Below, piece after piece: positions 6,766-14,782 of a DNA stretch of 15,005 nt. Origin of the DNA: Saprospiraceae bacterium. GTDB lineage: Bacteria; Bacteroidota; Bacteroidia; Chitinophagales; Saprospiraceae. The notes under the pieces were generated by a model. The model was not told where the DNA came from and made no database searches. It worked only from the letters and a program-made list of their open reading frames with translations. The stretch is from positions 1 through 15,005 of the forward strand of contig SLDF01000026.1 in assembly GCA_007125435.1 (NCBI GenBank). The letters run 5' to 3'. The stretch's first letter is position 1. Every line of letters begins with the position of its first letter. Both the position numbers and the translations under genes were made by a program.

Positions 6766-7899
6766 ATGAGGATTGGAATAGAAGCACAGCGGATATTTAG
6801 AAAGAAAAAACATGGTATGGACTTTGTTGCCATTGCCATGATTCAATGCTTACAGCAAATTGATAAAGAAAACGAGTACTTCATCTTTATAAATGAACAA
6901 GAAGACCAGGGTGTTATAAAAGAAACAAAAAACTTTAAACTGGTTCCGCTTCGTCAATCCTCCTACCCTATCTGGGAACAAATCCATCTACCCAAAGCGA
7001 TAAAGCATTACAAATGTGATTTACTACATTGCACCAGTAATACTGCCCCGGTTAATATTAGTGTACCACTCTTTGTCACACTTCACGACATCATCTACCT
7101 TGAAAAAATGGACTTGACACAAGGTTCATGGTACCAAAGGCTCGGCAATATCTACAGAAAGTGGAATGTACCAATCATTGTCAATAAGGCAAAAAAAATA
7201 TTTACGGTCTCAAAGTACGAGCAGCAACGTATCATGAATCACTTCGGTTTGAATGAAGGCAATGTCGTCGTTACCTACAATGGTGTCGGTAATCACTTTA
7301 AGCCCGTCAGCGACGAGGAAGCAAACGCTATTACATCGAAATATGAATTACCGGATAAATACATTTTATTTCTAGGCAATACTGATCCTAAAAAGAACTT
7401 AATCAACGTCATTAAAGCAATTTGGAATTTAAAGCAAAAAGGCAGACTAAGCGCAAAATTAGTGATGCCGGATTTCGGTATTGAAAATTTAAAGCGAATA
7501 CTTTCAGATATTGAAGCTCAGGATTTGTTGCCTGAAATACACCTTACTGGCTATATTCCAAATATAGATTTACCTGCAATATATCAGAAAGCAGAACAAT
7601 TTCTGTATCCATCTCTCAGAGAAAGTTTTGGTATACCTATACTGGAAGCCATGTCATGCGGCACGCCAGTCATAACGTCTAAAGCAGCCTCAATGCCTGA
7701 GGTAGCAGGAGACGCTGCATTGCTTGTTGACCCCAAAAATTATGGGGAAATAAGTGATGCCATTTATACCCTAAGCACAGATAGTGACCTTGTGAGACAA
7801 CTTAAATCAAAAGGGTTTGAAAGAGCACCACAGTTCAGTTATCTACAATCTGCAAAGGATATTTTACAAACTTATAAGCGAGAGTTGAACAGATTGTAG
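6766..7899 (+). CDS. GT4-family glycosyltransferase
   Basis: Retaining GT-B glycosyltransferase that adds a sugar to the repeat unit. The N-terminal acceptor domain begins MRIGIEAQRI and includes CDLLHCTSN (84-92) and FVTLHDIIY (103-111). A linker contains TYNGVGNHFKP (170-180). The C-terminal donor domain starts near YILFLGNTDPKKN (199-211) and has YPSLRESFGIPILEAMSCGTP (281-301). Within the latter, Glu286 and Glu294 are the EX7E pair typical of GT4. SMPEVAGDAALLVDP (309-323) is the usual closing motif. At 377 residues it is full length. The start ATG lies 18 bases after the GT2 stop, and the flippase begins 1 base after its own stop. Sugar specificity is unknown. Resemblance to mannosyl- and glucosyltransferases of the WcaI/RfaB type is general only. 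Confidence 0.9.
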   Translation: MRIGIEAQRIFRKKKHGMDFVAIAMIQCLQQIDKENEYFIFINEQEDQGVIKETKNFKLVPLRQSSYPIWEQIHLPKAIKHYKCDLLHCTSNTAPVNISVPLFVTLHDIIYLEKMDLTQGSWYQRLGNIYRKWNVPIIVNKAKKIFTVSKYEQQRIMNHFGLNEGNVVVTYNGVGNHFKPVSDEEANAITSKYELPDKYILFLGNTDPKKNLINVIKAIWNLKQKGRLSAKLVMPDFGIENLKRILSDIEAQDLLPEIHLTGYIPNIDLPAIYQKAEQFLYPSLRESFGIPILEAMSCGTPVITSKAASMPEVAGDAALLVDPKNYGEISDAIYTLSTDSDLVRQLKSKGFERAPQFSYLQSAKDILQTYKRELNRL

Positions 7900-7900
7900 A

Positions 7901-9227
7901 ATGAAGTACAACTACTGGGTAAAATCGGGGGCCTATTCTAGTCTGAATCGTATCAGCGAGTTTGGCTTCAGCTTTATATCCTTTTTGTGCTTAGTCAGAA
8001 TGCTATCAAAAGAGGAATTTGGTATTTGGGTCTTATTTATGAGCATCTATGCTATTATTGATATGTCCAGAACCGGATTCTTGCAAAATGGCATGATTAG
8101 GTTTATACTTTCAGAATCCAATAAGTTTTATTCAAAAATACTGACCTCGGGATTAGTCCTCAGTTTCTTTCTGACTTTTATAATCATTCTTATTCTCTTA
8201 CTAGGTGCGGGCTACATAGAGGTTTGGCTCAATGCAGCCAATTTATCAAAAATCATCTTCATTCACTGTATTGCTTTACCTTTTATGGCTTTGCATACCA
8301 TAGGTACTATCATCATGCAAGCTAAGCTCAATTTCAGAGCTTTATTTATTGGCGGCTTATTTAAAAGTATCCCTTTTACAGGCTATATTATATATGCTTA
8401 CTTTTATGCAGATAGTCCCTCTTTAATAGATATCGCCTGGGTATTTAATATATCCCTTCTTATTGGAACGCTAGCCGTCTTGATAATGACGTGGAAAGAT
8501 TTATCAGTTGACAAAAAGCCAAGTAAGCTTTGGATTGGGCGAATATTTCATTTCGGTAAGTTTGTTTTTGGTACTAATCTGATTTCAGTCATTTACAACA
8601 GCTTAGACAAGCTACTAATCGGTGCTTTGCTTTCACCTATGCAAGTTGCTTATGGCCAATACAGCATCAAAAGTTCTCAATCTCATAGAGGTGCCAGTAT
8701 TTGCTATCACGTCCATCAGTCTGCCAAAGGCAGCAAGTCTTAATCCTACGAGTGACAAAATGGAGATAAAAGCCATTTATGAAAAGTCTATTGGTGCAAT
8801 GCTCGCTCTTTCATTGCCTTTGGTAATTGTGTGCCTTATATTTTCAAAAGAAATCATTTGGTTCATGGCTGGTGATCGGTACATGAATGCCGTACCTTTT
8901 TTGCAAATAATTGTATTAGTGTCGCTGATAAAGCCCTTCGATCGTCAGGCAGGCGTTTTTTTAGATGCCATGAACAAGCCATACATTAACATGATGCTCA
9001 GCCTTATTACTTTTATCGTTGCTCTCAGTGCATCACTAATTCTTATTACAACTATTGGATTTATTGGTGCAGCTTATGCCATATTATTTGCATTGTTGGT
9101 AACAGCGATGATCAAACAGTACTTCATGAGAAAATACCTTCTAGTTTCATTTTCTCATACCCTATACTATATGATAAGGTTCTATGTAAAAGTGATTAAC
9201 AAAGTTTTGAACCCAAAGAAGGCTTAG
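7901..9227 (+). pseudogene. Wzx-type polysaccharide flippase split by a one-base frameshift
   Basis: A MATE/MOP-family flippase that would move the lipid-linked unit across the inner membrane, here in two frames. The upstream part (7901-8743) reads correctly to about LSPMQVAY (to 8653), then runs into GQYSIKSSQSHRG-type nonsense. The frame with +1 register continues from 8655 with ANTASKVLNLIEVP, which is exactly what this family shows next. The second frame is open to the TAG at 9225. Removing one base near 8651-8655 (for example one G of TATGG) joins them into about 441 residues, a normal Wzx length. The N-terminal part has the expected alternating helices, and the C-terminal part carries RYMNAVPFLQIIVLVSLIKPFDR and further helices. 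The downstream fragment could start at ATG 8622 or 8652. It could be a sequencing error, a true null allele or a recoding site. It is the last gene of the cluster and converges with the histidine kinase. Confidence 0.85.
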
Positions 9228-9294
9228 GCTACCCAATTTGCCAACAATTAATAAAGTATTTTTTCCAGCTATAAAAGTTTTTCATTGTGAGAAA

Positions 9295-11286
9295 TCATCC
9301 GATTGGCTTTGTAGTGGGAATGTTGAGGTAAAATACTGTCCCACCTTCTTTTTTATTATTGACCTGAATGTCTATATGGTTAAGTTTCGCATACTGATGA
9401 ACGATACTAAGACCTAGTCCATAGCCCGACTCGCCTTCTGTACCTTTTGTAGATTGTAATCTTGTATTCTTCACTTGCTCCCATTTTTGTATGTCCATAC
9501 CTACCCCATTGTCCTCAATACTCAATTCTAGTTGATCATCGCTCAGGCGTTTACTAGAAACTGCTACAATACTGTCTCTCGGAGAAAACTTAATAGCATT
9601 GCTTACCAAATTGCGAATTATAATCTCCAGGTGATCCCTATCAACATATACTTTTTCGTCAAAAATTGAAACCACAATCTCGATGCCCTTAGACTCCGAT
9701 TGTATCTGAATATAGTTTATGGCTAACTGAACACACGACTTCAGCTCAAAATATCCTGCTTTCACACTTATGCCTTCGAGCTGACTAACCGACCATTTAA
9801 TGAGATTGTCCAAATTTTCTTGCAATTGTTCAAGATTGCTTTTAGCCATATCTGTATATTCCCTAAGTTCTTCCTCAGAAAGCAATCCAGCTGAATAGAC
9901 TTCAAGTATTCCTTTCATATTAGATAATGGCGTACGAATATCATGTGATAACAATCTCAGGACTTGGCCTTTTTCTTGGTTTAGCTCCTCTAGCTCCTCA
10001 TTTTTGCGTTCAATGATGGCATTCTTTTCTAATAGTAGCTTATTTGACCTTTTTATGTGGATTTGTTTATTTCTTTGAGCTAGAGCAATAAATGCAACTA
10101 AGAGAACAATGATTAATGCACCTATGCTGATAAGCATCATTCGCTTTTCTTTCTTGATAGAAGCCTCTCTGATTAAAGCAAGGTTTCTAATTTGATCATC
10201 CAAATCGAGCAACAAAGATTGATACTTTAATTCAACCTTTTTTTCTTGCTCTATAGATTCCAATAGTTGAGTTGTATATTTAAGAATACTATCAGGTTTG
10301 TTCATCTCCTCATATAAAGAAATTTGAAGTCTATAAATATCTTTCTTACGAGAAGCTAACTGAGGGTGTTCATTTATCCAATGATAAAATTCACTCAAAC
10401 CAACTTGCATCTTACCAATCTGACCAGTGTTAAGGTATGATTCCAGTTCGTTGAATCTGTGATATGATATCAGATTCAAATCTTCATAATCTAATTGATT
10501 AAGTATACTGTCGACAAGGGTCGAATAGTAACTTGCTGATTCCCTATCTCCTAGTATATTGTGCAACACACTTAAGTCAGAAGACGCATATAAAATAACA
10601 TGTTTAGAGTCTATAAGGCTCGATGATCTATTCAAATCAATGGCCTTATTAAATAGGCTCATCGCAAGTGAAGTGTCAACAGACTCTTCCAAAGCATATT
10701 GAGCTTGAAAATAAATCGCCATGCTTTTAAAATACATTTCTTCATCTGATGTCAAGTTGAGCGATAATATCTTTTCAATGTTTTTCTTGGCTAATGTATC
10801 CAACCCCATTGAATGATAGGTCGCCATAAGATTGAACAACAACTCAAGATTCTCTTCTCCATCTTCATCGTAGTCACATCTGATACTTTCTGAGAGTCTA
10901 TAATAATTAACTGCCCGGATGTCATCGCCCAACTCATCAAAAACAGTAGCAATATTAAAATAACAATTCTGTAAGTTGCAATAATCTCCCTGAGACTCAA
11001 ATAACGGTATAGCCTTATTAAACTTCTCCATGCCTTTTACAAAGTCCATTCTTCTTAATGCCGTCAAACCTTCGAAATAATACATGAAAGCTTCGACCTT
11101 ATCATCTGCATTGTTTTCAAGTGACATTTGAATATCATTGATCAGCGAATCTGCCTGGCCTAAGTCTCTTAAATAAGCATTATTAAATTGGTCTATGATG
11201 TCATCTATGTCCCATTTTACTTCCTGAGCCGACAAAAAAAGACTCAGGCAAAAAAGTGAGAGAAAAGTAGGTATTTTAGTAACCAT
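9295..11286 (-). CDS. sensor histidine kinase with periplasmic TPR domain
   Basis: Membrane histidine kinase of the TPR-sensor type common in Bacteroidota. Residues 1-20 (MVTKIPTFLSLFCLSLFLSA, then QE) form a signal peptide. Helix-turn-helix pairs resembling tetratricopeptide repeats follow at about 65-97, 106-135, 149-176, 193-218 and 235-263. A single membrane helix (about 383-404) leads to a short coiled coil (405-443) without HAMP. The kinase core is complete: H-box SHDIRTPL (His448), N-box NLVSNAIKFS (559-568), G1 EDNGVGMD (591-598) and G2 GYGLGLS (621-627). With all catalytic boxes present it should be active. No response regulator lies in the window, so the partner is unknown. It lies 26 bases downstream of the carboxylase gene on the same strand and may be co-transcribed. 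Its stop is 67 bases from the flippase stop, facing it. Confidence 0.92.
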   Translation of the reverse strand: MVTKIPTFLSLFCLSLFLSAQEVKWDIDDIIDQFNNAYLRDLGQADSLINDIQMSLENNADDKVEAFMYYFEGLTALRRMDFVKGMEKFNKAIPLFESQGDYCNLQNCYFNIATVFDELGDDIRAVNYYRLSESIRCDYDEDGEENLELLFNLMATYHSMGLDTLAKKNIEKILSLNLTSDEEMYFKSMAIYFQAQYALEESVDTSLAMSLFNKAIDLNRSSSLIDSKHVILYASSDLSVLHNILGDRESASYYSTLVDSILNQLDYEDLNLISYHRFNELESYLNTGQIGKMQVGLSEFYHWINEHPQLASRKKDIYRLQISLYEEMNKPDSILKYTTQLLESIEQEKKVELKYQSLLLDLDDQIRNLALIREASIKKEKRMMLISIGALIIVLLVAFIALAQRNKQIHIKRSNKLLLEKNAIIERKNEELEELNQEKGQVLRLLSHDIRTPLSNMKGILEVYSAGLLSEEELREYTDMAKSNLEQLQENLDNLIKWSVSQLEGISVKAGYFELKSCVQLAINYIQIQSESKGIEIVVSIFDEKVYVDRDHLEIIIRNLVSNAIKFSPRDSIVAVSSKRLSDDQLELSIEDNGVGMDIQKWEQVKNTRLQSTKGTEGESGYGLGLSIVHQYAKLNHIDIQVNNKKEGGTVFYLNIPTTKPIG

Positions 11287-11312
11287 AAAACAGTTGATTT
11301 AGGAGTATAATC

Positions 11313-12854
11313 TTATAGAGGGATATTACCATGTTTTTTTCTGGGAAGAGATACAACTTTATTAGCATTAGAATTGAAGCCTGCAATCAGCTTGCTTCTT
11401 GTTACTGCAGGGTCGATTACTTCATCAATAAATCCCCTGGCAGCAGCCCGGTAAGGATTGGCAAAAGTATCTGCATAATGTTTCTCTTTTTCCTGAAGTT
11501 TTGCTTGAGGGTCATCTGATTGTGCAATTTCTTTTTTAAAAATGATCTCACTGGCACCCTTTGCACCCATTACAGCAATTTCGGCCATAGGCCATGCATA
11601 GTTTAAATCTGCACCGATATGCTTTGAGTTCATGACGTCATAAGCTCCTCCATAAGCCTTTCTGGTAATCAGTGTAATACGCGGCACTGTAGCTTCACTG
11701 AATGCATATAAAAGTTTCGCGCCATTAGTGATGATCCCATTCCACTCCTGATCTGTTCCTGGCAAGAATCCAGGCACGTCTACCAGTACTAACAACGGTA
11801 TATTAAAACAGTCACAAAACCTGACAAATCGAGCTCCTTTTTTCGAAGCATCTACATCTAATACTCCCGCAAGACTGTAGGGTTGGTTCGCAACAATACC
11901 TACGCTTTTACCTGCTAGTCTGGCAAAACCGACAATTATATTATCTGCGTACTGCTCATGAATCTCAAAAAATGAATCATCATCCATAATACCGTGGATA
12001 ACTTCCCTCATATCATAAGGCTGATTACTATTTTCAGGAACTATGTCTCTGAGAGACTCGCGGGTCTCTATTCCCAACTCATAAGGTTCGTCAGGTACTG
12101 TATCCTCACAGTTTTGTGGGATATAGCTCAGTAGCTTCTTAAGTTTAAGTATACAATCAAGATCATTGGCAGCTGTAATATGGGTCACGCCAGACTTCTT
12201 AGCATGCGTGGAAGCACCACCCAATTCTTCTGAAGATACAGTTTCATTGGTAACAGTCTTGACCACATTGGGTCCGGTCACAAACATATAAGATGTCTCT
12301 TCAACCATGACTGTAAAATCTGTAATGGCAGGCGAATACACTGCTCCACCCGCACAAGGCCCCATAATCGCACTTATCTGAGGAATCACTCCAGACGCCA
12401 GTGTATTTCTGTAAAATATATCGGCGTAGCCACCAAGTGAATTAACCCCTTCCTGGATTCTGGCTCCACCTGAGTCATTCAGCCCTATCACCGGAGCCCC
12501 GTTTTTGATAGCCAGGTCCATTATCTTGCATATCTTCTCTGCGTGTGTCTCGGACAATGAACCTCCAAAAACGGTAAAGTCCTGAGAAAAAATATAAACC
12601 AACCTGCCGTCAATGGTGCCATAGCCTGTAATAACACCATCGCCTAACACCCTCTGGTCCTCCATCCCGAAATCCTTGCACCGGTGCGTGACCAATGCTC
12701 CTATCTCCTGAAAGCTACCTTTATCCATTAGTAACTCTACACGCTCTCTTGCTGTTAGCTTGCCTTTATTATGCTGTGCCTCTATTCTCTTTTCTCCTCC
12801 TCCCAACTTCGACTGCTCTAGTTTCTCTCTTAACTCATTAAGGCTTTTATCCAT
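11313..12854 (-). CDS. propionyl-CoA carboxylase beta chain (carboxyltransferase subunit)
   Basis: Carboxyltransferase that moves CO2 from carboxybiotin to an acyl-CoA, giving methylmalonyl-CoA if the substrate is propionyl-CoA. The 513-residue length and the two crotonase-fold halves are typical of PccB. The N-half has GLNDSGGARIQEGV (124-137) and GPCAGGAVYSPA (165-176), holding the first oxyanion hole. The C-half has VDVPGFLPGTDQEWNGI (358-374) and TRKAYGGAYDVM (397-408), the second. Asp406 in GGAYDVM falls where, as I recall from actinobacterial homologues, Asp goes with propionyl-CoA and Ile with acetyl-CoA preference. That supports the propionyl call. No biotin carboxylase or biotin carrier gene is in the window, so the partner subunit is encoded elsewhere. 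It sits 38 bases after the aminotransferase gene and 26 before the kinase gene on the same strand. Confidence 0.93.
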   Translation of the reverse strand: MDKSLNELREKLEQSKLGGGEKRIEAQHNKGKLTARERVELLMDKGSFQEIGALVTHRCKDFGMEDQRVLGDGVITGYGTIDGRLVYIFSQDFTVFGGSLSETHAEKICKIMDLAIKNGAPVIGLNDSGGARIQEGVNSLGGYADIFYRNTLASGVIPQISAIMGPCAGGAVYSPAITDFTVMVEETSYMFVTGPNVVKTVTNETVSSEELGGASTHAKKSGVTHITAANDLDCILKLKKLLSYIPQNCEDTVPDEPYELGIETRESLRDIVPENSNQPYDMREVIHGIMDDDSFFEIHEQYADNIIVGFARLAGKSVGIVANQPYSLAGVLDVDASKKGARFVRFCDCFNIPLLVLVDVPGFLPGTDQEWNGIITNGAKLLYAFSEATVPRITLITRKAYGGAYDVMNSKHIGADLNYAWPMAEIAVMGAKGASEIIFKKEIAQSDDPQAKLQEKEKHYADTFANPYRAAARGFIDEVIDPAVTRSKLIAGFNSNANKVVSLPRKKHGNIPL

Positions 12855-12892
12855 TGTCTTTATTTTTATTCAGAGTTGATTATTTTTGTAAA

Positions 12893-14092
12893 TCACTTCA
12901 ATTTAATTAGTGACGATTGAATCCTCGAAATTGCTGTTCTTAATTGCTCTTCTGAAGCAGCATATGATATTCTGAAACAATCCGGTGCTCCGAAGGCATC
13001 ACCACTGACAACTGCCACATGGGCGTCTTTAAGGATATAACTGCACAGGTCCTCAGCATCCTCGATCTTACCATCCGGCGACTGCAAGCCAAAGTATGAT
13101 GATACATCAGGAAACACATAAAAAGCACCTTTTGGCTGATTGGTTTTAAGACCGGGAATATCATTTAATAATCGTAGTACTAAATCTCTGCGTTGATTAA
13201 AAGCATCACGCATCTCCGCAGCCTCGCCATAAGCTTGCTCTAGAGCTGTAACTGCTGCTTTCTGAGAGAAGGCATTGGCACCTGATGTAAACTGCCCTTG
13301 AATCTTTGTACATGCTTTGGCAATAGCCAATGGTGCGCCGATATATCCAAGCCTCCAACCTGTCATGGAAAAACTCTTGGAAAAGCCATTAACAGTCACC
13401 GTGCGATCTATCATTCCCTCTAGAGATCCAATACTAGTGTGTCTTTCGCCATCAAATATAATGTGCTCATAAATTTCATCAGAGACTACTACAATATTGG
13501 GATTTTTTCTCAGTACATTAGCATAGGATAAGAGTTTCTCTCTATTGAATACACTTCCTGTTGGATTACAAGGTGTAGAAAATAATACCATCTTTGTTCT
13601 GGGCGTGATCGCTTTTTCTAACTGATCTGCTGAAATGATAAAGTCATCCTCCACTCCGGCTGAAAGACATACAGGGACACCACCAGCAAGTTTCACTATA
13701 GCAATGTATGACACCCAATAGGGTGTAAAAACAATAACCTCATCTCCTTCATCCAATAATGCCTGACAGACATTTGCAATGGATTGCTTGGCACCGTTTG
13801 AAACAACAATTTGAGCCGATGAATAATCAAGGTCATTGTCATTTTTAAACTTTTTCGAGATGGCTTCTCTGAGCTCGGGTATGCCGGGTACAGGTGTATA
13901 CTTTGTATAACCGTCATCCAATGCAGCTTTAGCAGCATTTTTGACAATATCCGGTGTATCAAAGTCAGGCTCACCTAAGCTCAATGCAATGACATCATGA
14001 CCTTCTTGCCTTAGCTCTCTGGCTAACTGTGCCATTTTTAATGTAGCAGACTCTTCCATTTCTACTACTCTTCGAGATAATTGTATACTCAT
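12893..14092 (-). CDS. class I PLP-dependent aminotransferase (aspartate aminotransferase-like, subgroup Ib)
   Basis: Cytoplasmic aminotransferase, probably aspartate to 2-oxoglutarate, possibly with prephenate or other acceptors. At 399 residues it has the standard fold-type I layout. YTKYTP (62-67) includes the active-site Tyr65. STPCNPTGS (172-180) carries Asn176, and SDEIYEH (204-210) carries Asp205 and Tyr208, which hold the cofactor ring. NGFSKSFSMTGWRLGY (235-250) carries the Schiff-base Lys239 and phosphate-binding Arg247. FRISYA (373-378) carries the carboxylate-binding Arg374. All key residues are present. The overall motif style (Ib, as in Thermus and Bacillus AspAT) is clear, but exact substrate choice is not. 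It is the first gene of the minus-strand group. A well-formed promoter lies 23-54 bases upstream of its ATG. Confidence 0.92.
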   Translation of the reverse strand: MSIQLSRRVVEMEESATLKMAQLARELRQEGHDVIALSLGEPDFDTPDIVKNAAKAALDDGYTKYTPVPGIPELREAISKKFKNDNDLDYSSAQIVVSNGAKQSIANVCQALLDEGDEVIVFTPYWVSYIAIVKLAGGVPVCLSAGVEDDFIISADQLEKAITPRTKMVLFSTPCNPTGSVFNREKLLSYANVLRKNPNIVVVSDEIYEHIIFDGERHTSIGSLEGMIDRTVTVNGFSKSFSMTGWRLGYIGAPLAIAKACTKIQGQFTSGANAFSQKAAVTALEQAYGEAAEMRDAFNQRRDLVLRLLNDIPGLKTNQPKGAFYVFPDVSSYFGLQSPDGKIEDAEDLCSYILKDAHVAVVSGDAFGAPDCFRISYAASEEQLRTAISRIQSSLIKLK

Positions 14093-14114
14093 TATTGTTG
14101 CTGTGTTAAGAGCC

Positions 14115-14146
14115 CAAAACTAATACATTTTAACTAGGTTTGGCAA
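14115..14146 (-). promoter_or_regulatory. candidate Bacteroidota-type promoter for the aminotransferase-pccB-kinase group
   Basis: On the minus strand TAGTTTTG (plus coordinates 14115-14122) fits the -7 consensus TAnnTTTG exactly. TTG (14144-14146) lies 21 bases upstream, within the spacing usual for this phylum. Transcription would start near 14108, leaving a leader of roughly 15 bases before the ATG at 14092. This is inferred from pattern only. Confidence 0.5.
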
Positions 14147-14249
14147 TAGATAAGCAAAAATAGCTGCACATAGAAGATCAATACAATTAATGATGAAGAT
14201 AGGCAAGAGACAATGAAGGAAGGTGTTTTGGTCAAAGGTCGATTTGGAA

Positions 14250-14277
14250 GATAAAAGATAAAAGGAAAAAGATAAAA
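14250..14277. repeat. 7-bp tandem repeat, GATAAAA type
   Basis: Four consecutive heptamers: GATAAAA, GATAAAA, GGAAAAA, GATAAAA. Different in sequence from the two left-flank heptamer tracts but with the same seven-base period. It lies about 160 bases upstream of the aminotransferase start. Confidence 0.65.
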
Positions 14278-14335
14278 GTGTTGCACTGTACTTGTTAAAG
14301 GCGAAAATAATCTTATAACGGTGCGAGGTGCTTTG

Positions 14336-14387
14336 GTTGTCCTGATTCGAGGTCAAAGCTGGATCCAAGCCTCAGCGAGGCGACAAC
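14336..14387. repeat. nested palindromic element GTTGTC...GACAAC
   Basis: An outer pair GTTGTC (14336-14341) and GACAAC (14382-14387) encloses a compact hairpin GCCTC-AGC-GAGGC (14369-14381). The GGATCC-containing middle CTGGATCCAAGCC resembles CTGGATCCTGAGCC at 601-614 in the left flank. This suggests kinship with the AGAGGC hairpin family. No T-run follows and no gene ends nearby. Confidence 0.5.
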
Positions 14388-14520
14388 ATATTAGTGCAGG
14401 GTGTCAGCCATAGGTTTGTAAAGTGATTACCCAATGTTTTGGTGCAATTTTTGCCCTCAAAGAAGCAAAAATAGTGACAAAACACCTTGACCGAACCAAC
14501 CAATAAAACTTGAAAGAAAA

Positions 14521-14733
14521 CTTTGTTCGCTGTCGCTCGCGTTAAATTCGCTGCGCTGATGTTTAACTCGTTTCACTCGCGTTTAATTCGCTTCGCTCGC
14601 GTTTATAGCAGAACTTATATTGGAGATTTTTCGGCAACTTGTAAGTTAGGAGCTTTATGGTAATAGAACTTGAAAACCTGCAGCCGACTTCAAGTCTAAA
14701 CAGCGGAGAGCATGGAGTGCTTGTAGCGTAAAC
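14521..14733 (+). repeat. large structured repeat, copy 1
   Basis: It opens with a short array of 20-bp units of the type GTTTAATTCGCTTCGCTCGC (14541-14560, 14561-14580, 14581-14600, with a diverged unit at 14521-14540). A 108-bp core (14601-14708) follows, beginning GTTTATAGCAG and ending TAAACAGCGGAG. Inside the core ACTTGAA (14668-14674) and TTCAAGT (14689-14695) are exact reverse complements. The closing arm runs to GTAGCGTAAAC and includes a small stem AGCAT-GGA-GTGCT. The arm words (AGCG, TAAAC) are the reverse complement of the array words (CGCT, GTTTA), so the whole unit is an imperfect inverted repeat. Confidence 0.8.
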
Positions 14734-14734
14734 A

Positions 14735-14763
14735 GCAAACGGAGGCGATAGCCGACTGTTTGC
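14735..14763. repeat. palindrome between the two large repeats
   Basis: GCAAAC (14735-14740) and GTTTGC (14758-14763) pair around an inner GGC-GATA-GCC hairpin. It sits in the 49-bp spacer separating copies 1 and 2, next to further TAAACAGCG / GCGTAAAC words. It is probably a third, shorter arm of the same family. Confidence 0.6.
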
Positions 14764-14782
14764 CTAAACAGCGAAGCGTAAA

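Noticed and set aside
8645..8672. Programmed frameshift or phase-variable tract in the flippase gene
   Set aside because: There is no slippery heptamer with downstream pseudoknot that I can see, and the longest run nearby is AAAA. The family match places the shift at TATGGCC, not in a homopolymer.
9228..9294. Bidirectional terminator between the convergent flippase and kinase genes
   Set aside because: The 67-bp gap has T-runs and A-runs, but I find no stable stem next to them.
14120..14368. Minus-strand 82-codon frame with hydrophobic segments
   Set aside because: Its Phe/Leu/Ser-rich middle comes from the GATAAAA repeat, and it overlaps a good promoter candidate for the next gene.
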